A program made the position numbers and the translations under genes. A DNA stretch of 64,000 nt from Flavobacterium limicola (GTDB lineage: Bacteria > Bacteroidota > Bacteroidia > Flavobacteriales > Flavobacteriaceae), in NCBI RefSeq assembly GCF_003634755.1, contig NZ_RBXA01000001.1, forward strand, positions 868,001 through 932,000, written 5' to 3'. The stretch's first letter is position 1, and each line of letters starts with the position of its first letter. This document shows, piece by piece, positions 18,465-27,394 of the stretch. A model generated the notes under the pieces. That model was given only the letters and a program-made list of their open reading frames with translations. It made no database searches and was not told the origin of the DNA.

Positions 18465-19700
18465 ATGATCTTTCGTATCGTATTCTTGTGCTTAATCCTT
18501 CTTGTTATTGAGCTTTATACTTTTCAAGTATTAAAAACTTTGATAAAATCAAAGCCAATTTTGTTCTCCATTCAGCTCATTAGCATCGTAGTCTTAGTAT
18601 ATATTGTTTATTCGATAATGCAATTTGACCGAAACGTTGGTCAAACCCAACACATGATGGTAATCATGGGTTTGCTGCTGATTGTTTACGTTCCAAAATT
18701 AATTTTGACTCTTGTGTTAATGGGAGAAGATATCTTTAGATTGGGTGCAGGAACCGTAAATTATTTTGTAGATTATGACAAGAGCACGGATTTCCTTAAT
18801 TCCAGACGAAAATTTGTCAGTCAAATAGGGTTAGGATTAGCGGCGGTTCCTTTTCTATCTTTGATTTATGGTGTGACGGTTGGGAAATACAATTATAAGG
18901 TAATTAAACAACGCATTTTTTTTCCTGATTTGCCGGAAGCTTTTGATGGTTTTACAATTACTCAAATATCGGATGTTCACAGCGGAAGTTTTGACAATCC
19001 TGAAAAAATTAATTACGCGATTGATTTGGTTAATGAGCAAAATTCAGATTTAATTCTGTTTACGGGTGATATTGTAAATACTGATGCCAAGGAAATGCGT
19101 CCTTGGATAGAAACGTTCAATAGAATTAAAAAACACGAATATGGCAAATATTCCGTTTTGGGGAATCATGATTATGGCGAATATGTAACTTGGCCATCAG
19201 AAGCTGCAAAAGAGGATAATTTTAAAGCTATAAAGAGTTTATATGGAGAAATTGGTTTCAATTTATTACTGAATGAACATACCTTTATCGAAAAAGGAGA
19301 TGCCAAAATAGCATTGGTTGGTGTCGAAAACTGGGGTCATAACTTCAAGCAGGCCGGAGATTTGAATAAAGCTGCGGGAACGTTAAAGAAAGAAGACTTC
19401 AAGATTTTGATGAGTCACGATCCTTCACACTGGGAGCACATTGTGCAACATGATGAGAAGCATTATCACCTCACGCTTTCGGGTCATACACATGGAATGC
19501 AGTTTGGTATCGAAATTCCGGGCTATTTCAAATGGAGTCTGGCACAGTATGTTTATAAACAATGGGCTGGTTTGTACGAAAATCTAGGGCGATACGTTTA
19601 TGTAAACAGAGGATTTGGTTTTCATGCCTATCCTGGTAGAGTAGGAATTATGCCGGAAATAACGGTCATTGAACTAAAAAAGGGTACGAATGTGGCATAA
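18465..19700 (+). CDS. Membrane-anchored metallophosphoesterase
   Basis: The protein has three N-terminal hydrophobic segments in its first 95 residues, another near 125-145, and then a calcineurin-like phosphoesterase domain facing one side of the membrane. All metal-binding motifs are present in order: DVH in ISDVHSG, GDIVN, GNHD, SHDP and GHTHG. The domain resembles the YaeI/YkuE group, some of which cleave lipid-linked pyrophosphates, but the substrate here is unknown. I use ATG at 18465 (411 residues); a TTG at 18456 would add three residues. It is probably transcribed alone or with the next gene. Confidence 0.9.
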   Translation: MIFRIVFLCLILLVIELYTFQVLKTLIKSKPILFSIQLISIVVLVYIVYSIMQFDRNVGQTQHMMVIMGLLLIVYVPKLILTLVLMGEDIFRLGAGTVNYFVDYDKSTDFLNSRRKFVSQIGLGLAAVPFLSLIYGVTVGKYNYKVIKQRIFFPDLPEAFDGFTITQISDVHSGSFDNPEKINYAIDLVNEQNSDLILFTGDIVNTDAKEMRPWIETFNRIKKHEYGKYSVLGNHDYGEYVTWPSEAAKEDNFKAIKSLYGEIGFNLLLNEHTFIEKGDAKIALVGVENWGHNFKQAGDLNKAAGTLKKEDFKILMSHDPSHWEHIVQHDEKHYHLTLSGHTHGMQFGIEIPGYFKWSLAQYVYKQWAGLYENLGRYVYVNRGFGFHAYPGRVGIMPEITVIELKKGTNVA

Positions 19701-19714
19701 TACGTTAAAAATGC

Positions 19715-19722
19715 TACATTTG
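19715..19722 (+). promoter_or_regulatory. Probable promoter of the thioredoxin-like gene
   Basis: TACATTTG matches TAnnTTTG exactly, 50 bases ahead of the start codon. The -33 position reads TGG rather than TTG. Confidence 0.5.
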
Positions 19723-19772
19723 TAAAATAAATATCTCTTTTTAGTGAATTTAAAAATTAAATTTTTGGTTTT

Positions 19773-20069
19773 ATGTCAAAATTTGGAGAACTTATAAATA
19801 CTCAAGTACCTGTGTTAATTGATTTTTACACGGAATGGAATGAACCATCAGTTTCTATGCATCCTGTTATCAGAGATGTAGCAGCAGCTCTTGGCGATAA
19901 AGCAAAAGTGATTAAAATTGATGTGGATAAAAATCAAGAATTAGCGGATGCTTTACGTATCAAAGGTTTACCTACATTGATGATTTACAAACAAGGTCAA
20001 ATGATCTGGAGACAATCTGGAGAATTAGATGCCAATACCCTTATTGGAATCGTTCAGGAGCAATTGTAA
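19773..20069 (+). CDS. Thioredoxin-fold protein without the CxxC motif
   Basis: This 98-residue cytoplasmic protein aligns over its whole length with thioredoxin: VLIDFYTEW, a following helix, VIKIDVDKNQELADALRIKGLPT with the cis-proline, and LMIYKQG. The active-site WCGPC is replaced by W-N-E-P-S at about 22-26, so both catalytic cysteines are gone, and the protein has no cysteine at all. It cannot act as a disulfide reductase. I recall close relatives with the same change in other Flavobacteriaceae, which suggests a conserved non-redox role such as binding or folding. It ends 15 bp from the convergent deacetylase gene. Confidence 0.88.
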   Translation: MSKFGELINTQVPVLIDFYTEWNEPSVSMHPVIRDVAAALGDKAKVIKIDVDKNQELADALRIKGLPTLMIYKQGQMIWRQSGELDANTLIGIVQEQL

Positions 20070-20084
20070 AATTGATTTTGGATG

Positions 20085-20726
20085 TCACAAAACAGCACAA
20101 TTAAAATTATTTTCTTTTAAAAAATCCAATGTTTTTGGCAGAACGTATTCAAGATTTTTGAAGGCTTTTATACTGTCGTGAAACACAATAATACTTCCAG
20201 GTTTTATATTTGACAGCACATTATCCAAACATTTTTCTTTAGATATTGTTGTGTCAAAATCAGCGCTAAGTACATCCCACATAATTATTTTGTACCCTAA
20301 TTTCCGTATGGCTTTTGATTGAGCCGTTTTTAATTTGCCATAAGGCGGACGAAATAGTCTGGATTTTAGATTTTGATTTGTGTTTTTGTCAATCGTTTCT
20401 TCGCATCGTGCAACATTTTCAATATAATCTTCAGTAGAAGTATTCCAGCCATTTAAATGATTAAAAGTATGATTTCCTATGGAATGACCTTCTTTGATTA
20501 CTTTGTGGAATATTTCGGGATACTTGGAAATATTTTCTCCAATACAAAAAAAAGTAGCCTTCAAGTTGTATTTTTTTAATTCTTCCAAAACCCATGGTGT
20601 AATTTCTGGAATAGGTCCGTCATCGAATGTGAGATACACGGTGTTTCCTGTATTGGAAACATCCCAAGTATAATTAGAAAATATTTTTTTGATGATCCAA
20701 TTTGTCTTGATCCAGTAGAATTTCAT
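20085..20726 (-). CDS. Polysaccharide deacetylase family protein
   Basis: The 213-residue protein is a NodB-type carbohydrate esterase (CE4), which removes N-acetyl groups from sugars such as peptidoglycan or chitin-like chains. The five catalytic motifs are visible: TFDDGP near 34, GNHTFNH with the two metal-binding histidines, FRPPYG, the WDVLSADFD strand, and VFHDS near the C-terminus. There is no clear signal peptide, so the protein may stay cytoplasmic or be anchored by its hydrophobic N-terminus. The substrate is not evident from neighbours. Confidence 0.93.
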   Translation of the reverse strand: MKFYWIKTNWIIKKIFSNYTWDVSNTGNTVYLTFDDGPIPEITPWVLEELKKYNLKATFFCIGENISKYPEIFHKVIKEGHSIGNHTFNHLNGWNTSTEDYIENVARCEETIDKNTNQNLKSRLFRPPYGKLKTAQSKAIRKLGYKIIMWDVLSADFDTTISKEKCLDNVLSNIKPGSIIVFHDSIKAFKNLEYVLPKTLDFLKENNFNCAVL

Positions 20727-20745
20727 TTTTTAGTTTTAAAAGTAA

Positions 20746-20777
20746 AAAAAAATAGCGACATTTTTCAACGTCGCTAC
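20746..20777 (-). terminator. Terminator after the DUF2723 gene
   Basis: TAGCGAC (20753-20759) pairs with GTCGCTA (20770-20776) around a 10-nt loop; on the minus strand it is followed by nine T residues. Confidence 0.88.
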
Positions 20778-20799
20778 CTTTTCTAATTGCTATTCAAGA

Positions 20800-23700
20800 T
20801 TACTCTTTTTCTCGTTCAAAACGTTCAAACATCTTAATGTATGTGTTGAATGTAATTTTATGTTTATTGTAAAAATCAGTATCTCCATTTCCTTTCATGA
20901 CTTGCAAAAGGCTTCTGTAGCGCTCAATATCAGTGATTATAGGAATGGCAATACTGCTTTGTTCAGATGATTTAAGATTGCCATAATAGTTCAGGTTCTC
21001 TTGATATTTATTTACCAGTTTATTTAGTAATTGTTGCGCTTTCACTTTGTCACCAATTTTATAATAACCGTCAGCAAAAGGTTCTACTAATGAATAATAG
21101 CCAAAATATTCCAAAGGCATTTTTGTCATCGCTAAATCGATAATATTTTTTGCCTTGTCGTTTTTGCCTTCAACAATCAACTGATTCATTAGTCTTGAAA
21201 GGTTACTTCTGTACGTTATACTGTTTTTACGGGTTTCAGGGTCGTGATAAATTTTCGGACTTTCGCTATTGCCCCAATCCCATTTCATAACTTTAGCATA
21301 CATTTTATCAGAGTCTATTTGTCCCATTTCAAGAGGACCGCCGTCTTTAGGGATAGTTGTTTTAATAGGGACTAATTTGTATACCATACCTTCCAGTTGA
21401 AGGTACTCTTTCATCCAGATATAATCTTCGTTATCAAATGCGCCTCCGCTGAAATAAATAGGTCGTTTCCAGTTATTATTGGCAACAATATCCAGCATCA
21501 TTAATCTGTTTTTGTACAATGCATTTTTGCTGATATCCAAATCAATATAAGGCACAATAGAATCGTTGTATTTAGCAGAAACAACTTTATTTTGTATAAT
21601 GATGTTCTTGTCAACTGGAATTCTTATTTTATTGGTTGGATAAAAATGAATAGTTTGACCGTTTTGCATATCAACCGTAGATTTAGGGTTTTTTATGAAA
21701 CTAATGAAATCTTTTATATCCCAACGACTTTCAACTTTTGGAATGTGAGCTACATAATCCAGTTTATCTCCTACATACTGATCGTGAGTAAATGAAATAG
21801 GTAATGGATCTGACTCGTATGTTTTGGTTTTCATTTGATCGATATACCAATCTGTCATGAATAAACTAGTATTTACAATTTTGACATCCGTTCTTACTTT
21901 TTCAATTTCTTGGGCGTACCAAAGCGGGAACGTGTCGTTATCGCCAATGGTAAATAAAATAGCATTAGGATCACACGAAGTAAGGTAGGCTTTTGCCATG
22001 GCTACAGCAGTATATTTTCCTGAACGATCATGATCATCCCAGTTTTGAGCAGCCATAAGTACAGGTGCAGCCAGTAAACTGGCGCAGATAACTATTGGGC
22101 CGGCAATTTTTGGAGCTAAATATTTTTGGATACTTTCATATAAGGCATAAACTCCAAAACCAATCCAGATGGCAAACACGTAAAATGAGCCGACTAAAGC
22201 ATAATCTCTTTCTCGTGGTTCAAAAGGTCTTTCGTTTAAGTATATTTTCAGTGCTATTCCGGTAAAAAGGAATAAAGCGAGTAATACGTAGAAACTTTTT
22301 AAATCCTTATTAGCATGATACATTAAACCAATTAAACCAAGAATAAATGGTAAAAAGAAATATACATTTCGACCTTTATTATTAACCACATCAGAAGGTA
22401 GGTTGTCTTGACTTCCTAAATGCAGTTCGTCTATAAAGGATATTCCGCTGAGCCAGTTTCCGTCCAGGTAATCGTATCTTCCTTGAACGTCATTTTGACG
22501 GCCAACAAAATTCCACATTAAATACCTCCAGTACATATAACCAAATTGGTATTCAACCATAAAACCTAGATTGTCAGCAGTTGAAGGTTTTTCAATCAAT
22601 AAATAATCACCATAACTTTTTAGAAACTTTACGTAACCTTCATTGTCAATTTGATTTTGAGCATAAGCTTGTCTGAACTCATTTATGATTTTTTCAGTTT
22701 CATTTTTCAGTTGTGCAATTGCTTTATTATAATCTTCCTCGCTTAGCTGACTAGGGTCAATTCCGTACTTCGCAAGATCGTCTTCGTAAGGATAATTAGG
22801 ATTTAACCTAAACTCTGGCGGATTCGTGAAATTCATATAATTTTCAATATGATCGCCACTCCACATTCTTGGTAAGATAGTTTTGTGATTGTCATCCGTA
22901 TTTTGCTCCGCATTTTTGAAATTATTTACAATAACATATTTGCCTGTTTTGTAATCTCTTTCGTAATTGGGTGCTTTGTCCAGATAAGGATTATCTTCAT
23001 CAAGGCCTGAAAAAGCTTCGGTGTATTGAGGTCCATAAAACAACGGATTTACACCGTATTGTTCTCTGTTGTAGTAGGCTAAAACTTCACGCGCATCAGA
23101 AGGTTTATTCTCATTAATTACGGTATTGGCGTTAGCACGTATAGGCAGCATGGTCCAAGTAGAAAATCCGATTAGGATAAAAAGAACACATAAAATTAAA
23201 GTGTTGTAAGTTGCCAAGCCTTTGTTATTGGTGTATTTTAAACCAAAATAAAACAAAGCTGCCAGTAAAACAGTAACAAATATAGTTCCGGAGTCAAACG
23301 GTAATCCTAAGCTATTCACCATAAATACTTCGGTTTTACCAAAGAATCCCATAGTTATAGGAAGGAGTAGTTTGAATATAAAAAGTAAAATAGCGATTAC
23401 GATTACATTCGCTAGCAGAAAGCTTTTGATGGTAACAACTTTGTAGTTTTTGAAAAAGTACAAGAAACCAATTGCGGGAATGGTTAACAAAGCCATGAAG
23501 TGAACTCCAAACGAAAGTCCAACAACAAGCGAAATAATTAATAACCATTTGTTTCCTCTTGGCTTATTCATGTCCTGTTCCCAGCGTAATCCGAGCCAGA
23601 ATAATAAAGCAATAAATAAGGAAGCCATAGCATAAACTTCGGCTTCAACTGCATTGTACCAAAAACTATCAGAGAAAGTGTATGCTAAAGCACCTACAAA

Positions 23701-24081
23701 TGAACTCCCTAATATTACAATCTCATTATTTTTATTTGGTTCTGAAAATCGGGAAACTAATTTTTTCAAGACCATCGATGAAGACCAAAAAAGGAAAAGA
23801 ATAGTAAATGCACTTGAAAATACAGACATCATATTCACCATCAAGGCAATTTTTGTTTCATCTCTAGCAAACATGGCGAAAAAAGCACCAATCATTTGGT
23901 ATAATGGAGCTCCCGGCGGATGACCAACTTCTAATTTTGCTGCTGTGGCAATATATTCTCCACAATCCCAGAAACTCATAGTAGGCTCAACAGTCAAAGT
24001 GTAGGTTAATAATGCGATTCCAAATGTAAGCCAACCAATAATTGTATTCCATTTATTAAAATTGAATGCTGCTTTATCCAT
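20800..24081 (-). CDS. DUF2723 multi-spanning membrane protein, GT-C-like
   Basis: The 1093-residue protein has about a dozen hydrophobic segments in its N-terminal two thirds and a soluble C-terminal region with a helical, TPR-like end. The first extracytoplasmic loop carries SFWDCGEY followed by GHPPGAP, the signature of DUF2723, a family related to protein O-mannosyltransferases and other GT-C glycosyltransferases. It probably transfers a sugar from a lipid carrier at the periplasmic face; Bacteroidetes glycosylate many secreted proteins. The acceptor and sugar are unknown. It is followed by its own terminator and lies next to a deacetylase gene that is probably transcribed separately. Confidence 0.9.
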   Translation of the reverse strand: MDKAAFNFNKWNTIIGWLTFGIALLTYTLTVEPTMSFWDCGEYIATAAKLEVGHPPGAPLYQMIGAFFAMFARDETKIALMVNMMSVFSSAFTILFLFWSSSMVLKKLVSRFSEPNKNNEIVILGSSFVGALAYTFSDSFWYNAVEAEVYAMASLFIALLFWLGLRWEQDMNKPRGNKWLLIISLVVGLSFGVHFMALLTIPAIGFLYFFKNYKVVTIKSFLLANVIVIAILLFIFKLLLPITMGFFGKTEVFMVNSLGLPFDSGTIFVTVLLAALFYFGLKYTNNKGLATYNTLILCVLFILIGFSTWTMLPIRANANTVINENKPSDAREVLAYYNREQYGVNPLFYGPQYTEAFSGLDEDNPYLDKAPNYERDYKTGKYVIVNNFKNAEQNTDDNHKTILPRMWSGDHIENYMNFTNPPEFRLNPNYPYEDDLAKYGIDPSQLSEEDYNKAIAQLKNETEKIINEFRQAYAQNQIDNEGYVKFLKSYGDYLLIEKPSTADNLGFMVEYQFGYMYWRYLMWNFVGRQNDVQGRYDYLDGNWLSGISFIDELHLGSQDNLPSDVVNNKGRNVYFFLPFILGLIGLMYHANKDLKSFYVLLALFLFTGIALKIYLNERPFEPRERDYALVGSFYVFAIWIGFGVYALYESIQKYLAPKIAGPIVICASLLAAPVLMAAQNWDDHDRSGKYTAVAMAKAYLTSCDPNAILFTIGDNDTFPLWYAQEIEKVRTDVKIVNTSLFMTDWYIDQMKTKTYESDPLPISFTHDQYVGDKLDYVAHIPKVESRWDIKDFISFIKNPKSTVDMQNGQTIHFYPTNKIRIPVDKNIIIQNKVVSAKYNDSIVPYIDLDISKNALYKNRLMMLDIVANNNWKRPIYFSGGAFDNEDYIWMKEYLQLEGMVYKLVPIKTTIPKDGGPLEMGQIDSDKMYAKVMKWDWGNSESPKIYHDPETRKNSITYRSNLSRLMNQLIVEGKNDKAKNIIDLAMTKMPLEYFGYYSLVEPFADGYYKIGDKVKAQQLLNKLVNKYQENLNYYGNLKSSEQSSIAIPIITDIERYRSLLQVMKGNGDTDFYNKHKITFNTYIKMFERFEREKE

Positions 24082-24269
24082 GTACTAAAATTTAATTTAA
24101 TTGTAAGTTACAAAGAAAATGTTTTTTTGTTTAAACTTGATAGCATTAACAATATTTTCTGGAAAAGTAATGCAATTCAATAACGTTCTGACTATGAATC
24201 TTTTTCGTTTGTTTTTGAAATTAAATTCAATTTTAGAGAAAATTTTTTTGATAAAATTGATAAAAAAGT

Positions 24270-24299
24270 TTGTGCAAACTAAAAAATAGTATAAATTTG
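24270..24299 (+). promoter_or_regulatory. Promoter of tRNA-Gln
   Basis: TTG at 24270-24272, exactly 19 bases, then TAAATTTG at 24292-24299: a full match to the Bacteroidetes promoter pattern, ending 37 bases before the tRNA. Confidence 0.85.
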
Positions 24300-24336
24300 C
24301 ACTCGCTAAGCAGGAATATTAGCTTAGTAATTGTGC

Positions 24337-24407
24337 TGGTCTATGGTGTAATGGTAACACAACTGTTTTTGGTGCAGTCTTTCAAGGTTCGAGTCCTTGT
24401 AGACCAA
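24337..24407 (+). tRNA. tRNA-Gln (anticodon TTG)
   Basis: The acceptor stem TGGTCTA (24337-24343) pairs with TAGACCA (24400-24406), leaving A73 at 24407. The anticodon stem ACTGT/GCAGT encloses the 7-nt loop TTTTGGT with anticodon TTG, and the T arm reads AAGG-TTCGAGT-CCTT. The U1-A72 pair is typical of glutamine tRNAs. The 3' CCA is not encoded, so it must be added after transcription. Confidence 0.97.
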
Positions 24408-24410
24408 CTA

Positions 24411-24441
24411 AAAAACCTCTCATTATTTGAGAGGTTTTTTT
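24411..24441 (+). terminator. Terminator after tRNA-Gln
   Basis: AAAAACCTCTC pairs with GAGAGGTTTTT around ATTATTT, followed by more T. Confidence 0.9.
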
Positions 24442-24547
24442 ATGTCTTATTTTAAGGGAAATTATGCAATACAATTGTGTCTCTTTTTGAATTTCCAAGA
24501 TTAACGGTAAGGTTTATCTATCTCATCACGGTTTAAATTCTTGTCAA

Positions 24548-25372
24548 TTAGATTTTGAAAGTTATAACAGGTTTGATGGTGTGGTTTACTAAATCTTCAC
24601 TAATGCTTCCATTAAAAAAATGGGACAATCCAGTTCTTCCATGTGTGCACAAACCAATTAAATCTGCGCCTACCGTGTTGGTGAAATTTAGAATTCCTTT
24701 TTCGATATTGGAATCATTATAGATGTGCATGGAGTAATTATTGACTTCGAAATCTGCAATAAAATTTTTCATGGTTTTTTCGCCAATTGCGGTTGTTTTA
24801 AAACTGTTGGGTGTGCAAATCATGACTAAAATTAAATTTGCATCAAATATTTTTGCAAACTCAATCATTTTTAGGAAAGGTTTTTTGATTTCTTTCGAAA
24901 AATCAGATGCGAATACAATATTTTTAATGTTAAATGTGTCTAAATCCTTTTTGATAACTAATACAGGTATATCTGAAAGGCGTACTACTTTTTCTGTGTT
25001 GGATCCAATAAGAATTTCTTCGATGCCTGAGGAGCCATGTGAGCCCATGACTATTAAGTCTATTTTGTTTTTTTTATTGAATGATAATATACCGTCAAAA
25101 GCTTTTTCAAATTGAACTGTGGTAGTAATGGTGATTCCTTGTAAGTGTGGCTCTTCCATGATTTTTTGAAGTTTTTCATTCGCTTTTTTTATAAAAAGCA
25201 TGACCTCGGGAATACTGCTGCCATTTGTTACTGCATCATTCATTTGATTAGGCAGTTCTAGTAGATGAAGCAGATATATCTCTGCCCCATTTTTTTTAGC
25301 AATTTGCGCGGCTGCTTTCAGAGCGTCTTCAGCATGTTTGGAAAAATCAGTTGGAACTAAAATTCGTTTCAT
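24548..25372 (-). CDS. Universal stress protein, two UspA domains
   Basis: This 274-residue cytoplasmic protein is a tandem of two UspA folds. The first (about 1-142) starts RILVPTDFSKHAEDAL and ends with MGSHGSSG...GSNTEKVV, the ATP-binding G-2X-G-9X-G-S/N motif. The second (about 150-274) starts NIVFASDFSK and ends with THGRTG...GSISEDLV. Such proteins rise under starvation or redox stress and bind ATP, but the specific role is unknown. It is read convergently with tRNA-Gln and is probably transcribed alone. Confidence 0.93.
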   Translation of the reverse strand: MKRILVPTDFSKHAEDALKAAAQIAKKNGAEIYLLHLLELPNQMNDAVTNGSSIPEVMLFIKKANEKLQKIMEEPHLQGITITTTVQFEKAFDGILSFNKKNKIDLIVMGSHGSSGIEEILIGSNTEKVVRLSDIPVLVIKKDLDTFNIKNIVFASDFSKEIKKPFLKMIEFAKIFDANLILVMICTPNSFKTTAIGEKTMKNFIADFEVNNYSMHIYNDSNIEKGILNFTNTVGADLIGLCTHGRTGLSHFFNGSISEDLVNHTIKPVITFKI

Positions 25373-25480
25373 AATTTAGGAGGGTTTAAAATTATAAGAA
25401 AAAGGGTTCTTTAAAATGTCTAATAAAGATAAGAAATATTTTAACAGCAACTGATTATTTTAAATTATAAAAAAAAAGAC

Positions 25481-25488
25481 TATCTTTG
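25481..25488 (+). promoter_or_regulatory. Probable promoter of rimP-nusA-infB
   Basis: TATCTTTG matches TAnnTTTG exactly. Transcription would start near 25493, giving a leader of about 58 bases that contains a terminator-like hairpin. A good -33 TTG is not seen. Confidence 0.6.
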
Positions 25489-25516
25489 CACGGTTATTTA
25501 TTAAAATCTAGATAAT

Positions 25517-25543
25517 GAGGGGACTAAATGTCCCCTCTTTTTA
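25517..25543 (+). terminator. Attenuator-like hairpin in the rimP leader
   Basis: GAGGGGAC (25517-25524) and GTCCCCTC (25530-25537) form a perfect GC-rich 8-bp stem with a five-base loop, followed at once by TTTTT. It lies between the only visible promoter and rimP, not after a gene, so it would stop transcripts before the operon unless relieved. An in-frame ATG at 25515 starts two bases before the stem. Confidence 0.75.
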
Positions 25544-25550
25544 TAAAAAT

Positions 25551-26015
25551 ATGACATTTAAAGAAAAAGTACATACGTTATTGGCAGAAGGCCTTTTAGA
25601 GAAGCCGTCAATTTTTTTGATTGATCTTATCGTCACTGATGCTTTCAAGGTTATTGTTACTTTAGACGGTGATAATGGGGTAGCGCTTCAGGATTGTATT
25701 GATGTAAGTAGATACATAGATAGTAATTTGGATCGAGAGGAACAGGATTATTCTCTCGAAGTAGCTTCGGTAGGTGTTGGGTCTCCATTGAAATTAGTAA
25801 GACAGTATAAGAAAAATATAGGACGAACATTGATTGTAAAGACTGGATCAGAAATAATTGAAGCAGAATTAGTGGATGCTAATGATGATTTTGTAATTTT
25901 GTCTTGGAAAGAAAGAGAACCTAAAAAGATAGGAAAAGGGAAAGAAACAGTTCAAAAGGAACTTAAACTACCTTACGTAGATATAAAAGAAGCAATTGTT
26001 ACAGTAACATTTTAA
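25551..26015 (+). CDS. rimP: Ribosome maturation factor RimP
   Basis: RimP binds the immature 30S subunit and helps its assembly. With the ATG at 25551 the protein has 154 residues, the usual length, and starts MTFKEKV. It contains the family segments LIDLIVTD, the [19 protein letters not shown] stretch and [14 protein letters not shown] near the middle, and a C-terminal SH3-like domain. An upstream in-frame ATG at 25515 would add 12 residues encoded by the leader hairpin. It is the first gene of the classic rimP-nusA-infB operon, 13 bp before nusA. Confidence 0.95.
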   Translation: MTFKEKVHTLLAEGLLEKPSIFLIDLIVTDAFKVIVTLDGDNGVALQDCIDVSRYIDSNLDREEQDYSLEVASVGVGSPLKLVRQYKKNIGRTLIVKTGSEIIEAELVDANDDFVILSWKEREPKKIGKGKETVQKELKLPYVDIKEAIVTVTF

Positions 26016-26028
26016 TTAAAGAATTCGC

Positions 26029-27282
26029 ATGGAAAATTTAGCATTAATCGATTCATTCTCAGAGTTTAAAGATGATAAACTTATTGATCGTGTAACGCTT
26101 ATGGCAATTTTAGAAGATGTATTTAGAAATGCATTGAAGAAAAAATACGGTTCAGATGATAATTTTGATATCATTATAAATCCTGATAAAGGAGATATGG
26201 AGATATGGCAAAGAAGAGTAATCGTTGCGGATGAGGACTTAGATTTTGATCATCTTGAAATTACGTTGACTGAAGCTAGAAAAATTGAGCCTGATTTTGA
26301 AATTGGTGAAGAAGTTTCCGAAGAAGTAAAATTAATTGATTTAGGAAGAAGAGCAATTTTAGCGTTACGTCAGAATTTGATTTCTAAAATTCATGAACAT
26401 GATAATACGAATCTTTACAAACAATTTAAAGATTTAATAGGCGATATCTATACTGCTGAAGTGCACCATGTGCGTCCAAGAGTTGTGATTTTAGTTGATG
26501 ATGAAGGAAATGAAATTATTTTACCAAAAGAAAAACAAATACCTTCTGACTTTTTCCGTAAAGGGGATAATGTTAGAGGAATAATAGAAAGCGTTGAATT
26601 AAAAGGAAATAAACCTCAAATTATTATGTCTAGAACTTCTGAGAAGTTTTTAGAGAAATTATTTGAACAAGAAATTCCGGAAGTATTTGACGGTTTAATT
26701 ATGGTTAAAAAAGTGGTAAGAATACCAGGTGAAAAAGCAAAAGTAGCCGTAGATTCTTATGACGACAGAATTGATCCTGTAGGAGCTTGTGTAGGTATGA
26801 AAGGGTCTCGTATTCACGGAATTGTTCGTGAATTAGGAAATGAAAATATTGATGTTATCAATTATACAAGTAACATACAGTTGTTTATCACAAGAGCTTT
26901 AAGTCCTGCAAAAGTGTCTTCTATTAAAATAAATGAAGAGACAAAAAGAGCGGAAGTTTTCTTGAAACTTGAAGAAGTTTCTAAAGCTATTGGTCGTGGT
27001 GGGCACAACATTAAATTAGCAGGTTTATTGACTGGTTATGAGCTAGACGTTATTCGTGAAGGAGATGTTGCAGGTGCTACAGCTGATGAGGATGATGTTG
27101 AATTGACTGAGTTTTCAGATGAAATTGAAGACTGGGTTATTGAAGAGTTTGCAAAAATTGGTTTGGATACGGCAAAAAGTATCTTGAAACAAGATGTAGA
27201 AGATTTAGTAAGAAGAACAGACCTGGAAGAGGAAACGATTCTAGATGTAATGAGAATATTGAAAGAAGAATTTGACAGTTAG
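26029..27282 (+). CDS. nusA: Transcription termination/antitermination factor NusA
   Basis: NusA binds RNA polymerase and nascent RNA, adjusting pausing, termination and antitermination. The 417-residue protein has the N-terminal polymerase-binding domain, an S1 domain (about 130-200), and two KH domains; DPVGACVGMKGSRI marks KH1 and AIGRGGHNIKLA marks KH2. It lacks the two acidic repeats that end the longer E. coli protein (495 residues), as is usual outside proteobacteria. It follows rimP by 13 bp. If the hairpin in the rimP leader acts as an attenuator, NusA could influence its own operon. Confidence 0.98.
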   Translation: MENLALIDSFSEFKDDKLIDRVTLMAILEDVFRNALKKKYGSDDNFDIIINPDKGDMEIWQRRVIVADEDLDFDHLEITLTEARKIEPDFEIGEEVSEEVKLIDLGRRAILALRQNLISKIHEHDNTNLYKQFKDLIGDIYTAEVHHVRPRVVILVDDEGNEIILPKEKQIPSDFFRKGDNVRGIIESVELKGNKPQIIMSRTSEKFLEKLFEQEIPEVFDGLIMVKKVVRIPGEKAKVAVDSYDDRIDPVGACVGMKGSRIHGIVRELGNENIDVINYTSNIQLFITRALSPAKVSSIKINEETKRAEVFLKLEEVSKAIGRGGHNIKLAGLLTGYELDVIREGDVAGATADEDDVELTEFSDEIEDWVIEEFAKIGLDTAKSILKQDVEDLVRRTDLEEETILDVMRILKEEFDS

Positions 27283-27394
27283 TCAAAGTGTCTTCAACGA
27301 TAAACATGCCACTTTACAATTAATTCTTGCTCGGTAGGTATCGAGTTGGAAGTAAAGTGAGGAATAACAAAAAAGGTAATAATAAAAAGGTTTT

